Positions 1 through 6,757 of a stretch of 15,206 nucleotides of DNA are shown piece after piece. The stretch's first letter is position 1; the number at the start of each line of letters is the position of its first letter. Below the pieces are notes generated by a model that had not been told where the DNA came from, did no database searches, and saw only the letters and a list, made by a program, of their open reading frames with translations. The stretch spans positions 1-15,206 of the forward strand of contig JAZHDD010000055.1 in NCBI GenBank assembly GCA_036541255.1, given 5' to 3'. A program made the translations under genes and the position numbers. This stretch comes from Paucidesulfovibrio sp036541255 (GTDB lineage Bacteria; Desulfobacterota; Desulfovibrionia; Desulfovibrionales; Desulfovibrionaceae).

Positions 1-2
1 TG

Positions 3-170
3 CTGGAGCGGATGAAGGCCTTGGGCAGGTTGCTCATCTTCACCCGTCAGATGGACATGCTCATGACCAACGAAGCCAATGTGGAACTCATGGCCGAGAG
101 CTTTCTCAACGGCGACTTCCATTGCGCCCAGCTACGCAATGGCGGAGCCGCGAACGGGGAATGCCGTTAG
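3..170 (+). CDS. C-terminal fragment of an unrecognised protein
   Basis: The third forward frame is open from the left edge to a TAG at 168-170. It encodes about 55 residues that read as the helical tail of a real protein, with the pattern LERMKALGRLLIFTRQMD followed by MTNEANVELMAESF. The start and most of the gene lie outside the window. I do not recognise the family and assign no function. The gene converges on the minus-strand receiver gene, and the two stop codons overlap in the tetranucleotide TTAG. Another forward frame is also open here, but its peptide looks like a frame shadow rich in Arg, His and Gln. Confidence is moderate because only a short piece is visible. Confidence 0.5.
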   Translation: MERMKALGRLLIFTRQMDMLMTNEANVELMAESFLNGDFHCAQLRNGGAANGECR

Positions 171-565
171 CAAAAACGGCGCAGGGCTTTGGATCGTTCT
201 ATCACGGACTCGATGCGTTCGGCGATCTGGTCGGGTTCCACTGGCTTGAGCAGGTAGTCGCTGACGCCCTGCCCGGCCAGCTCGGCCGGCAGTTCGGGCC
301 GGGCGTGCCCCGTGAGCACGATGATCTCGGTTTCTATGCCTTTTTCACGCAAAGCGCGCAGCACGTCCAGGCCAGAGTCTTCGCCGATGCGCATATCCAG
401 CAGCACCGCGTCAAAGTGTTCCCGGCAGGCCGCCTCTATTGCCTCGTGGGCAGTGGAAGCGCCCTGGGCCTCCATGCCCTTGAAACGCAGGATCTTGATC
501 ATGGTCTCGCGGAAGCGGTCTTCGTCATCCACGAGCAGGACTTTGGGGCGGCTTTGTTCAGTCAT
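167..565 (-). CDS. Stand-alone response regulator receiver (REC) protein
   Basis: This 132-residue protein consists of one CheY-like receiver domain with no output domain. The visible hallmarks are the acidic pair D13-D14, phosphoacceptor D57 in VLLDMRIGEDSG, T85 in IVLTGH and K107 in the LLKP motif. Phosphorylation of D57 by a histidine kinase is expected from the family. I chose the ATG at 565 because it begins the receiver fold and has a GAGGA Shine-Dalgarno about nine bases upstream; longer in-frame starts add a sequence unrelated to the fold. The gene is divergent from the solute-binding protein and kinase operon, so that kinase is a plausible phosphodonor, but that pairing is inference. 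It could act by protein contact, as CheY and Spo0F do. Confidence 0.9.
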   Translation of the reverse strand: MTEQSRPKVLLVDDEDRFRETMIKILRFKGMEAQGASTAHEAIEAACREHFDAVLLDMRIGEDSGLDVLRALREKGIETEIIVLTGHARPELPAELAGQGVSDYLLKPVEPDQIAERIESVIERSKALRRFC

Positions 566-673
566 CGGCTGTCTTCCTCTTTTATGCAGTGTCGGGAGGC
601 CTTGCAACGGCGTGCAACTGGGATACCATGAAGCGGGGTTTATAAAAATGCAAGAGCTTGCGATTGCGGGGCG

Positions 674-693
674 TTGTGAAATCGTCAACACAA
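674..693. promoter_or_regulatory. Inverted repeat TTGTG-N10-CACAA, possible operator
   Basis: Perfect five-base arms at 674-678 and 689-693 lie in the divergent gap, roughly 67 bp upstream of the predicted plus-strand transcription start. The arms resemble half-sites of the CRP/FNR family, but the spacer is 10 bp rather than the usual 8 between these bases. It may bind another regulator or may be chance. Confidence 0.25.
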
Positions 694-715
694 AGAAAGG
701 TATTTCGGCTCCGGC

Positions 716-744
716 TTGAATTTTCGGGCTTGTCGCTGTAAACT
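716..744 (+). promoter_or_regulatory. Predicted sigma-70 type promoter of the sensor operon
   Basis: A -35 hexamer TTGAAT (716-721) and a -10 hexamer TAAACT (739-744) are separated by 17 bp; each matches the consensus at four of six bases. Transcription would begin near 751, leaving a leader of about 30 bases before the GTG at 781. This placement argues against the upstream TTG codon at 760 as the start. Confidence 0.45.
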
Positions 745-780
745 CTCCCATTCTGTGCATTGAAGCGTCCTGGAGGCCGT

Positions 781-2010
781 GTGGAGCGTTACCGTTTTTC
801 GCTGGGGACATGGGCACCGTTGCTGCTGCTCGTTCTGATGCTCTGCTCCTGTCGCGACAGAGGCGAGTTGGCGGACGAAGCTGCCGCTACCCACGGCGTG
901 ACGGACACGGAGATCACCCTTGGCTCCTCATTGGCCCTGACCGGCCACGCCGGTTATCTGGGCACCCAGAATCTGAGCGGCGCGCAGGCGTATATCCATC
1001 AAATCAATTCCGAGGGCGGCGTTTACGGCCGCAATATCCGCATCGTGGCCCTGGACGACGCCTATGATCCGCCCCGCTGCCTCGTCAACACCCAGAAATT
1101 CATTGTGGACGGCAATGTCTTTGCCCTGTTTTGCTATGTGGGCACACCCACAACGGTCAAAGTTCTGCCCCTGGTGGACGAGGCCCGCATCCCGCTCCTG
1201 GGCGTGCTTACCGGAGCCAACGCCCTGCGTGACCCCTTCAACCGCTATGTGGTGAACATCCGGGCCTCTTATTATCAAGAAACCGAAGCGGTCGTGGATC
1301 ATCTCATCAATGATCTGGGCATTCGCGACATTGCAGTGTTTTATCAATACGACGCCTATGGTTTCGACGGCCTGGTAGGCACGGAACTGGCTCTGAAACG
1401 CTATGGGCTGGAACCCGTGGCGCGTGGCTCCTATATCCGCGGCACGCTGGACGTGGAGGAGGGGCTGGCACGCATCCGTGATTCCGGAGCCCAGGCTGTG
1501 GTCATGGTCGGTACGTCCGGCGCCTGCGCACGGTTCATTGATCTTTCCGTACAGGATGGTTTTGATCCCATTTTCTACAATGTCTCTTTTGTCGGCGCCG
1601 AGGATTTGGCCAAACGGCTCGGGCCGGAATGCCCGGCGCGGGTGGTCATGTCCCAGGTGGTGCCGCCGCCGGACCATGACGGGCAGGTGCCCGAAGGCGA
1701 GGACCTTGTGGAACGGGAATACGTCCGGACCCTGCGTCGCTATTGCCCTGGTGAGCTGCCCAGCTTTGCCGGACTGGAGGGGTATCTCAACGCCCGCATC
1801 CTCGTGGAGGGGCTGCGTCGGGCCGGGCCGGACCTCACCCGGGAAAAGTTCATCGACGCCATCGAATCCATTCAGGACTATCACCTGGAGTTTGGAGCGA
1901 CTATCCGATTCGGCCCGGGCGACCATCAGGGAATGGACCGCGTCTATTTCACGTTGCTCAACGGCGAGCGGTTCATGGAATTCGAAGACTGGGCCGTCCT
2001 GAAGCGGTAG
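781..2010 (+). CDS. Lipoprotein solute-binding protein, branched-chain amino acid (LivK-like) type
   Basis: This 409-residue protein belongs to the periplasmic ligand-binding family Peripla_BP_6, the fold of LivJ/LivK and AmiC. The GTG start at 781 has a GGAGG four bases upstream. The N-terminus is a lipoprotein signal peptide with a hydrophobic core at residues 12-22 and a lipobox-like LCSC, giving C24 as the lipidated residue. The mature part opens with the typical ITLGSSLALTG strand and continues with GAQAYIHQINSEGGVYGR and further Rossmann-like repeats to the end. No permease or ATPase genes are adjacent. The next gene, nine bases on, is a membrane histidine kinase with an extracytoplasmic domain, so a role as a ligand receptor feeding that kinase is more likely than transport. 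The ligand cannot be read from sequence. Confidence 0.85.
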   Translation: MERYRFSLGTWAPLLLLVLMLCSCRDRGELADEAAATHGVTDTEITLGSSLALTGHAGYLGTQNLSGAQAYIHQINSEGGVYGRNIRIVALDDAYDPPRCLVNTQKFIVDGNVFALFCYVGTPTTVKVLPLVDEARIPLLGVLTGANALRDPFNRYVVNIRASYYQETEAVVDHLINDLGIRDIAVFYQYDAYGFDGLVGTELALKRYGLEPVARGSYIRGTLDVEEGLARIRDSGAQAVVMVGTSGACARFIDLSVQDGFDPIFYNVSFVGAEDLAKRLGPECPARVVMSQVVPPPDHDGQVPEGEDLVEREYVRTLRRYCPGELPSFAGLEGYLNARILVEGLRRAGPDLTREKFIDAIESIQDYHLEFGATIRFGPGDHQGMDRVYFTLLNGERFMEFEDWAVLKR

Positions 2011-2019
2011 GGAAAAAAT

Positions 2020-4014
2020 ATGGGTATGGAAAAGCTCCAGGGCGCCTACACTCGGCTCAGCCTGCGCAACAAGTTGCTTTTTTCCATGCTCGTTGCCGTG
2101 CTGTTCATCAGCGTGACCATTGCGTTCGTGGCCCGCTGGATTCTTGTTTCCTCCCTGACCAACGAACTGGAGATGCGCGGCAGCGCCATTGCCCACTCCG
2201 TTGCCGAACGCGGAGCGAGCTATATTCTGGATAACGACGTGCCCACGCTGCTCAGCCTGATCTTTGACGAGGTCCGGCTGCATGAACGGCGCGATCTCGT
2301 CTCCTATCTGTTCATCGAAGACCAGCACGGCAATGTGTTGGCCCACACCCTGACGCGGCCCCTGCCTCCCGAGTTGCGGTTGAACCGCATCCCGACCGGC
2401 AAGAACGAGAGCACCCAGCTCCTGGATGACGAAGGGCGGTCGGTTTATGATATCGCCGTGGCCATCAACGAGGGTCTGTACCGCATCGGCACGGTACACG
2501 TGGGCCTGAACAAGGACCATATCGACAAGCTTGTGAGCAAGCTGCGTTTGACCTTTCTCGGGTTCATTTCCGGCGTGATCGTGGTCACGCTGCTGCTCAG
2601 CAGCCAGCTCACGCGGCATATTGCGCGGCCTGTGACGCGACTGACGCGCCTTGCGGACGAAATCAGCCGGGGCAACTTCGACATCCATCTGGCTGCCGAG
2701 GGCGAGGATGTCTGGGACAGCCGCTCCTGTCCGGCCTTTTCCAACACGGACCTGCCCTGCTGGCATCTGGACCAGTCCGCCCGGCCCGGTTCGCCCGAGT
2801 ATGGGTTCGAGACGCCGCGCCAGTGCGCGAGTTGTTCTTTTTATCGGCACCAGCCCGGCGACGAACTTGTGCAGCTTGGCAATTCCTTTCGGAGCATGGT
2901 CTGGAGCATCCGGCTTTACCGGCATCGGTTGCGTGAGTCCGAAGAAAAATATCGTTCCCTGTTCGACAGTGGCCCTGATCCTGTCTTTGTCGTGGACGCC
3001 GATGACGCCCGCATCGTGGACGCCAACCCCCGCGCCGAGGAGTTGTACGGGTATGGCCGAGGCGAATTGCAGGGGCTGTCCTTTGGCTCCCTGGGACCTG
3101 AGAGCAACGTGGACTGCCTGACGCATTTTCGCGAAGGTGCCGATCCTGGTTGCGTTTATTACCCCAAGCTGATTCACTACCGGAAAGACGGCGAGCCGTT
3201 TTTCGTGAACATGCACGCCTGCTCTATTTCCTATCGGGGCCGCCCGGCCATCATCATCGCGGCCACGGACATCACCGAGATGATCGAAAAGGATGCACAG
3301 CTGATCCAGGCGGCCAAGATGAAAACCCTGGGCGAGATGAGCGCTGGCGTGGCCCATGAGCTGAACCAGCCGCTCAACGCCATCAAGATGGGCAGCGATT
3401 TTCTGGCCCTGGCCGCCGAAGGCGTGAACATCCCGGAAGAACAACGCCAGGAAGTGCTGCGCGAGATCAGTACCCAGGTGGACCGGGCCGCTGAAATTAT
3501 CAATACGTTGCGGGCTTTTGGCCGCCGCTCGGACCTGATGCGCGAGAAAATCGACCTGGGAAGCCCTATCCGGAATGTGCTCTCCATCATCCGGCGCCAG
3601 TTCGAGTTGGAGAATATCCGGTTTGATCTACAACTCTCGGAAACGCCTTGCTATTTTCTGGGGCACGACAACCGCATGCAACAGGTCTTCTTCAATCTCA
3701 TCAGCAATGCCCGCGACGCCATCAACGAGCGTTGCCGTCGCAACGGGGGAGACTGCACCCGGCGCATCACCATCCGCACGGGTGCGGAGAACGGGCGCAC
3801 CTTTGCCGAGGTGGAAGATACGGGCGGCGGCATTCCCGAAGACGTGCGGGCCAAGATTTTCGAGCCGTTTTTCACGACTAAGGACACCGGACAGGGCATG
3901 GGGCTCGGTCTGGCCATCACCTACGGTATCGTCAAGGATTACGGCGGCGATATTCATATCGAAAGTCGTCCTGATATGGGGACCGTCTTCCGGGTGGAAT
4001 TTCCGACTGCATGA
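2020..4014 (+). CDS. Membrane sensor histidine kinase with Cys4-interrupted HAMP and PAS domain
   Basis: The 664-residue protein has a first membrane segment at about 19-41, an extracytoplasmic sensor of about 135 residues that is probably Cache-like, a second membrane segment at about 178-195, a HAMP region at 197-295, a PAS domain at 308-425, and a HisKA plus HATPase_c core. H446 in AHELNQPLN is the phosphorylation site. The ATP-binding lid shows N563 in the N box, DTGGGIP around D600 and GMGLGLA at 626-632. The HAMP is odd: between its first helix and the second-helix motif GDELVQLGNSF sit about 50 extra residues with C237, C247, C269 and C272. A weak Shine-Dalgarno, AGGGA, precedes the ATG. 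The gene sits between a ligand-binding lipoprotein and a response regulator, as expected for a two-component system. Confidence 0.93.
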   Translation: MGMEKLQGAYTRLSLRNKLLFSMLVAVLFISVTIAFVARWILVSSLTNELEMRGSAIAHSVAERGASYILDNDVPTLLSLIFDEVRLHERRDLVSYLFIEDQHGNVLAHTLTRPLPPELRLNRIPTGKNESTQLLDDEGRSVYDIAVAINEGLYRIGTVHVGLNKDHIDKLVSKLRLTFLGFISGVIVVTLLLSSQLTRHIARPVTRLTRLADEISRGNFDIHLAAEGEDVWDSRSCPAFSNTDLPCWHLDQSARPGSPEYGFETPRQCASCSFYRHQPGDELVQLGNSFRSMVWSIRLYRHRLRESEEKYRSLFDSGPDPVFVVDADDARIVDANPRAEELYGYGRGELQGLSFGSLGPESNVDCLTHFREGADPGCVYYPKLIHYRKDGEPFFVNMHACSISYRGRPAIIIAATDITEMIEKDAQLIQAAKMKTLGEMSAGVAHELNQPLNAIKMGSDFLALAAEGVNIPEEQRQEVLREISTQVDRAAEIINTLRAFGRRSDLMREKIDLGSPIRNVLSIIRRQFELENIRFDLQLSETPCYFLGHDNRMQQVFFNLISNARDAINERCRRNGGDCTRRITIRTGAENGRTFAEVEDTGGGIPEDVRAKIFEPFFTTKDTGQGMGLGLAITYGIVKDYGGDIHIESRPDMGTVFRVEFPTA

Positions 4015-4029
4015 ACGCAAGGAACAGAC

Positions 4030-4743
4030 ATGAACAAGCAGATACTCGTCATCGACGATGAAAAGCCCACCCTGAAAATATTCCGCATGCTTCTGGCAAC
4101 CTATGGCTACGAGATACTGACGGCTGAAAACGGGCAGGAAGGCTTGGAACTCTTTCGCGAAAAACGGCCGAATCTAGTGCTCACCGACATCAAAATGCCG
4201 GTCATGGACGGCATCGAAGTGCTGCGCAACATCAAGGAAATCAACCCGCACACAGAAGTAGTGGTCATCACCGGCCATGGCGATATGGATCTTGCCGTGC
4301 AGGCACTGAATCTCGACGCCACGGATTTTATCAACAAGCCCGTGCAGCGTCAGGTTTTGGAAAAGGCGTTGAAACGCGCCGAAGAGCGGTTGGCCATCTC
4401 CCGTCGGGAAGAGGAACAGGTCGTCCTGGCGCAGGATAATGACGAGACCGAAATCCGCATCCGGGGCAATATTTCGGCCCTGACAGTGGCTCCGTTGCGC
4501 GAAGCGTTCAACCGGGCAAAGGCCAAGAACGGCAAACTGTCCGTGCGGTTCGAAAAGAGTGTGTCCATCAACGGCGCGGGCATATCCGCCCTTTCCGATT
4601 GCCTGGGCGAGTGCCGCAACTTGGGGATGCACGTCCAGCTGTCCGGGCTTTCCTCCAATTTCCGGACCGTGTTCGAGATGGTCGGCATCACCCGGCTGGC
4701 CAAGCTTGTGGACGACATCGTCCCTGCTGTGGACGGGAATTAG
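4030..4743 (+). CDS. Response regulator with REC receiver and STAS output domain
   Basis: The 237-residue protein starts with a receiver domain (1-120): acidic D9-D10, phosphoacceptor D53 in LVLTDIKMPVMDG, T81 and K103. A short helical, glutamate-rich linker leads to a STAS domain at about 142-235, the fold of anti-sigma-factor antagonists such as SpoIIAA/RsbV, recognisable from IRIRGNISALTVAPLREAF and the later GISALSDCLGECRNLG. In classical antagonists the phosphorylated serine lies in a DSSG motif; here the stretch is N181-G182-A183-G184, so no serine is available there. Output is therefore probably switched by phosphorylation of D53 rather than of the STAS domain. It starts 15 bases after the kinase stop with AAGGA upstream, and the kinase is its likely partner. 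No DNA-binding domain is present; partner switching on an anti-sigma or similar protein is inferred. Confidence 0.88.
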   Translation: MNKQILVIDDEKPTLKIFRMLLATYGYEILTAENGQEGLELFREKRPNLVLTDIKMPVMDGIEVLRNIKEINPHTEVVVITGHGDMDLAVQALNLDATDFINKPVQRQVLEKALKRAEERLAISRREEEQVVLAQDNDETEIRIRGNISALTVAPLREAFNRAKAKNGKLSVRFEKSVSINGAGISALSDCLGECRNLGMHVQLSGLSSNFRTVFEMVGITRLAKLVDDIVPAVDGN

Positions 4744-4758
4744 TTCCCGAGTTTTTTT
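4734..4758 (+). terminator. Intrinsic terminator of the sensor operon, overlapping two gene ends
   Basis: A hairpin with arms CGGGAA (4734-4739) and TTCCCG (4744-4749) and a TTAG loop is followed by AG and seven T residues. It acts in the plus direction only; there is no T-run on the other side. The loop contains the overlapping stop codons of the response regulator and the peroxiredoxin, and the T-run is read as Lys-Lys codons of the peroxiredoxin. Confidence 0.7.
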
Positions 4759-5333
4759 AATTCCTGAACAAGAATTCCCAAATCCGGGCGGCGGTTGATG
4801 TCGTGCACATCCAGCCAGCGGACAATGCCCTGTTTGTCGATCAGGAACAGGGCGCGTTCGCTCATACCGTCCGTGCGCAGCACGCCATAGCTTTGCGCGA
4901 CCTTGCCGTGGGGCCAGAAGTCGGAAAGTATCGGGAAATTCAGCCCGCCCATGGCCTCGATCCAGGCGTGCAGGCTGGGCCGGTTGTCCACGGTGATGCC
5001 CAGCAGCACTGTATCGTATTGTTCGAATATCTCCAGGGCGAGCTTGTAGCCGGGCCACTGGTCCGAGCAGACCGGGGTCCAGGCCGCAGGCACGAAGCTC
5101 AGCACCACATTTTTCCCCCCACGATAATCCGCCAGGGTCACGGTCCCCCCGTCCACAATGGGCAGCGTGAACTCCGGGGCCGGATCTCCCGGCTTCAGAT
5201 GGGTCTCGCTGGCCCTGGGAGGCAGCTCGCCCGGATCGTAGACTGCCTCGTCCAGATGAACGGCGAACGCTGGCGAGGCCAGGCAAAAGCATAGCGCCAA
5301 CGCCATTGTTGTCCATGAAATCCTTGTGTTCAT
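4740..5333 (-). CDS. Exported single-cysteine peroxiredoxin (AhpC/TSA family)
   Basis: The 197-residue protein has a Sec signal peptide with likely cleavage after A24 (SPAFA), followed by a peroxiredoxin domain from about 46 to 190. The active-site signature is P82-x3-T86-x2-C89 (PAAWTPVC), where C89 would be the peroxidatic cysteine that reduces H2O2 or organic peroxide. The only other cysteines, C15 and C17, are in the signal peptide, so the mature protein has no resolving cysteine and needs an outside thiol partner. Its ATG overlaps the stop of the upstream CPYC thioredoxin-fold gene (ATGA, 5330-5333), implying translational coupling and a shared job in the periplasm. The 3' end overlaps the convergent response regulator gene. 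Peroxide protection is inferred from the family; substrate and reductant are not shown by sequence. Confidence 0.85.
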   Translation of the reverse strand: MNTRISWTTMALALCFCLASPAFAVHLDEAVYDPGELPPRASETHLKPGDPAPEFTLPIVDGGTVTLADYRGGKNVVLSFVPAAWTPVCSDQWPGYKLALEIFEQYDTVLLGITVDNRPSLHAWIEAMGGLNFPILSDFWPHGKVAQSYGVLRTDGMSERALFLIDKQGIVRWLDVHDINRRPDLGILVQELKKLGN

Positions 5334-5878
5334 TCCAATCCTGCTTTTTTCAGGACGTCGGTAAAGAATGCCTGCATGTTTTCCGGGGAGCCTTCCTGCG
5401 TCAGCAGTATTTCCAGCTTGTCCGGCCCGGTCACGCGTACGAGCACGAAGTATGGCGTGCCTACGTTGCCCAGGGCCGTATGCACGGCATAGTCTTCGTC
5501 GGCAAAGAGCGGGAAGGGTACGGCGAATTTATCTTTGAAGAAATCGACTTCGAAGGGCGTGTTTCCCGCACCGATGCCCAGAATTTTCAGCTTGGAGTCC
5601 AGTCCTTGCAAGCGAAGACGCTTGTGGAATTCGTTCACCTCGGGTGCGTCGCGTTGGCAATAGGGGCAATACATGCTGAAAACTTCGATGAGCAGCAGCG
5701 GAGCTTGCACCTCGGACAAGCGCAGAGTCGGGCCGGTCACGCCCAGGTAAGCCTGCTGTTCGGTAGTCAGTTGGGCGGAGAGCGGAAAATCAGGGAAGAG
5801 CGCATTTGCCGAGGCCGGGCCCGCCGTGGCCAGGAGGGCCAGGACCAGGACCAGGACGGCGTAAAACTGTCTGCGCAT
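5330..5878 (-). CDS. Exported thioredoxin-fold (TlpA/redoxin-like) protein with CPYC active site
   Basis: The 182-residue protein carries a signal peptide (hydrophobic core 5-19, likely cleavage after PASA at about residue 24). The thioredoxin-like domain shows the redox motif C71-P-Y-C74 after the strand LLLIEVFSMY and a probable cis-proline P142 in GNVGTPYF. These are the only cysteines. I chose the ATG at 5878 because it has GGAGG five bases upstream and places the signal peptide at the N-terminus; an in-frame ATG at 5914 lacks a ribosome site. The gene is coupled to the peroxiredoxin downstream by an ATGA overlap and lies 134 bases after fdhB, beyond a strong terminator. It may reduce the one-cysteine peroxiredoxin or other periplasmic thiols; a CPYC motif also fits a DsbA-like oxidant. 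Confidence 0.85.
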   Translation of the reverse strand: MRRQFYAVLVLVLALLATAGPASANALFPDFPLSAQLTTEQQAYLGVTGPTLRLSEVQAPLLLIEVFSMYCPYCQRDAPEVNEFHKRLRLQGLDSKLKILGIGAGNTPFEVDFFKDKFAVPFPLFADEDYAVHTALGNVGTPYFVLVRVTGPDKLEILLTQEGSPENMQAFFTDVLKKAGLE

Positions 5879-5927
5879 GACGACCTCCGGGCAAGGGTTG
5901 TATTGCGTGGCCATGGGCCGCTCTGTG

Positions 5928-5958
5928 AAAAAGCGGTCCCGGCCGAAGCCGGGACCGC
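5928..5958 (-). terminator. Strong intrinsic terminator after fdhB
   Basis: Read on the minus strand, an 11-bp perfect GC-rich stem (arms 5948-5958 and 5933-5943, GCGGTCCCGGC and its complement) closes a TTCG tetraloop and is followed by five T residues (5928-5932). It lies between fdhB and the redoxin gene and should end most fdhAB transcripts. Confidence 0.85.
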
Positions 5959-6012
5959 GGAACTCCGGGGGAGGGCTGTGGCCCGATGCCCGCCCATCCA
6001 ACCGGAGGTGTT

Positions 6013-6747
6013 CTACGAAGGCATGATGCGTCGTACCGGGCTGCCCAGCCGCGCCAGGAACTGCTTCCTGGTCATGGGGCCGCGCCGCACCGGGGTTGCG
6101 TCGGCATAGGCCGTGAGGTGTTCGTGGTAGTTCTCGGGCGGCACCTCGGCCAGGAAGATGACCCGCACATCGTCCGGGTCCACCAGGTTTGCCTGGGGAT
6201 GCTTCTTCTTGGCCGCCGCCAGCCGCGCCTCGGCCAGCTTGAGCATTTCGTCGCGCTCGCCGAAGTTCATGGCGCCAGTGGGGCAGCTTTGCACGCAGGC
6301 GGGTTTCATGCCCGCGCGCACCCTGTCGATGCACATGTCGCACTTGACGATGGCCCCGGTCTTGGGGTCCTGGCGCGGGATGTCGTAGGGACAGGCGTCG
6401 CGCACGTCCTGGAAGACTTCCTTGGCCGTCAGCTCGGTGTAGATCACCGCTCCGGTGGCCTCGTCCTGCAGGATGGCGTCCGCGTTTTCCGTGGCCATCT
6501 GGCAGGGCGGCTGCACGCAATGGCGGCACTGGTCAGGCAGAAACAGCCAGTGCAGCTTGCCGTCGATGATCTTTTCCGAGAAGCGCACCAGACGAATGGT
6601 CTGTCCGGAGAGGTCCTCGGGGTTCTGGTGTGAACCGCGGTTGATTGTTTCTTCCGCAGGCAGTTTCTTCCACTGCTTGCAGGCTATCTGGCAGCCCCTG
6701 CAGGCCGTACACTTGGTCAGGTCCACAAAGAAGGTCTTTCCGTCCAT
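6013..6747 (-). CDS. fdhB: Formate dehydrogenase iron-sulfur (beta) subunit
   Basis: The 244-residue protein is the electron-transfer subunit of periplasmic formate dehydrogenase, passing electrons from FdhA towards periplasmic cytochromes c3. It has 12 cysteines in ferredoxin-type groups: C13, C16, C19, C23; C74, C77, C82, C119; C136, C139, C151, C155, enough for three [4Fe-4S] clusters, as known for soluble Desulfovibrio FdhAB. The membrane-bound FdnH/FdoH type has four clusters and a C-terminal anchor, and neither is present. No signal peptide is seen, so export with the Tat-targeted FdhA partner is expected. An AGGAGG sits just upstream of the ATG, and the gene begins 10 bases after the fdhA stop. 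A strong terminator follows. No cytochrome subunit gene is adjacent. Confidence 0.95.
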   Translation of the reverse strand: MDGKTFFVDLTKCTACRGCQIACKQWKKLPAEETINRGSHQNPEDLSGQTIRLVRFSEKIIDGKLHWLFLPDQCRHCVQPPCQMATENADAILQDEATGAVIYTELTAKEVFQDVRDACPYDIPRQDPKTGAIVKCDMCIDRVRAGMKPACVQSCPTGAMNFGERDEMLKLAEARLAAAKKKHPQANLVDPDDVRVIFLAEVPPENYHEHLTAYADATPVRRGPMTRKQFLARLGSPVRRIMPS

Positions 6748-6757
6748 ATCTTCCTCC

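Noticed and set aside
162..181. Hairpin GCCGTT-AGCAAA-AACGGC at the first convergent junction as a terminator
   Set aside because: The stem is only six pairs and neither strand has a T-run after it, so it does not meet the pattern of an intrinsic terminator.
640..662. Sigma-54 promoter for the stand-alone receiver gene around CTTGCATTTTTATAAA (minus strand)
   Set aside because: There is a TTGCA-like -12 element but no GG at -24, and no good -35 for the TATAAA reading.
928..3444. An 838-codon open frame on the minus strand antisense to the binding protein and kinase
   Set aside because: It is an open shadow produced by high-GC codon bias. The plus strand here carries three recognisable domain proteins, and the antisense peptide is rich in His, Gln and Ala with no family pattern.
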